Assembly (NCBI GenBank): GCA_948567375.1 | Contig: OX419758.1 | Coordinates: 58,533,001-58,597,000, forward strand | DNA from: Lunularia cruciata | Taxonomy: Eukaryota; Streptophyta; Marchantiopsida; Lunulariales; Lunulariaceae | Direction: 5' to 3' | Length of the DNA: 64,000 bases | Shown here: positions 63,901-64,000 of the stretch, in pieces | How positions within the stretch are numbered: position 1 is the stretch's first letter | How the letters are laid out: every line of letters begins with the position of its first letter | The notes under the pieces: generated by a model | Seen by the model: only the letters and a program-made list of their open reading frames with translations | Told to the model about the DNA's origin: nothing | The model's database searches: none | Translations under genes and position numbers: made by a program

Positions 63901-64000
63901 GGGCAGATCTGTACTATCTATTGATCTTTATCTTTGGACCTTGATGCAAAATCCTACAAGGTGAAGGATAGTTCTTCTTTGTTTGCTTTGTCTTCTTCTT
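60976..64000. other. AT-rich spacer, nothing recognised
   Basis: Short open frames on both strands with no family match. Composition resembles decayed transposon sequence. Confidence 0.45.

Noticed and set aside
1-64000. tRNA, rRNA and CRISPR arrays
   Set aside because: No tRNA B-box context, rRNA core or regularly spaced repeat-spacer array was seen. This is a visual scan only; tRNAscan-SE and Infernal would settle it.

Overview
This is a nuclear window from a land plant. Three multi-exon, spliceosomal genes with plant-type products can be rebuilt exon by exon, the spacers are AT-rich, and about a quarter of the window shows recognisable retroelement remains of the plant chromovirus (Ty3/gypsy) type. 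I cannot place the species. The large spacers and the mix of sequences would fit a non-flowering plant (moss, liverwort, lycophyte or fern), but that is a guess.

Layout. 1-2695 is the 3' half of a heavily decayed chromovirus ending in one LTR. 4300-6180 is a large foldback structure with two long inverted arms. 7043-10523 (+) is a complete eight-exon BAT1/GABP-type amino acid permease gene. 11361-11451 holds two hairpins in tandem. 11740-21588 is a nested retroelement block: an old LTR split by a solo LTR with a TAAAA target duplication, a second solo LTR, and a full-length but dead chromovirus (14945-21583, minus strand) with an ACATC target duplication, a PBS for initiator tRNA-Met and a PPT. 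25744-33387 (+) is a complete eight-exon UBC13-type ubiquitin-conjugating enzyme gene with a 4.5 kb third intron full of duplications. 35528-36062 is a foldback MITE. 37903-38527 carries an array of a short TTAGTGGC-type motif. 43890-44018 is a possible 42-residue membrane microprotein. 55347-57007 (minus) is a complete four-exon 2-oxoglutarate/Fe(II) dioxygenase gene with a GC-AG first intron. 60670-60975 holds a strong hairpin followed by a recent tandem duplication. Most of the remaining sequence, especially 36-43 kb, 44-55 kb and 57-64 kb, shows nothing I can name.

The three genes look like independent housekeeping or metabolic loci: amino acid transport, K63-linked ubiquitin chain synthesis with a UEV partner, and oxidative secondary metabolism. 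I see no operon-like or clustered pathway. The thread running through the window is a short dispersed module of about 100 bp with two compact hairpins. It occurs near 4310 (degenerate), 6091, 10794 and 34932, with a fragment near 59205. The 10794 copy has a 12-bp direct repeat at its ends, which suggests a small retroposon. No frankly new biological system stands out; this module and the foldback element are the most likely undescribed items.
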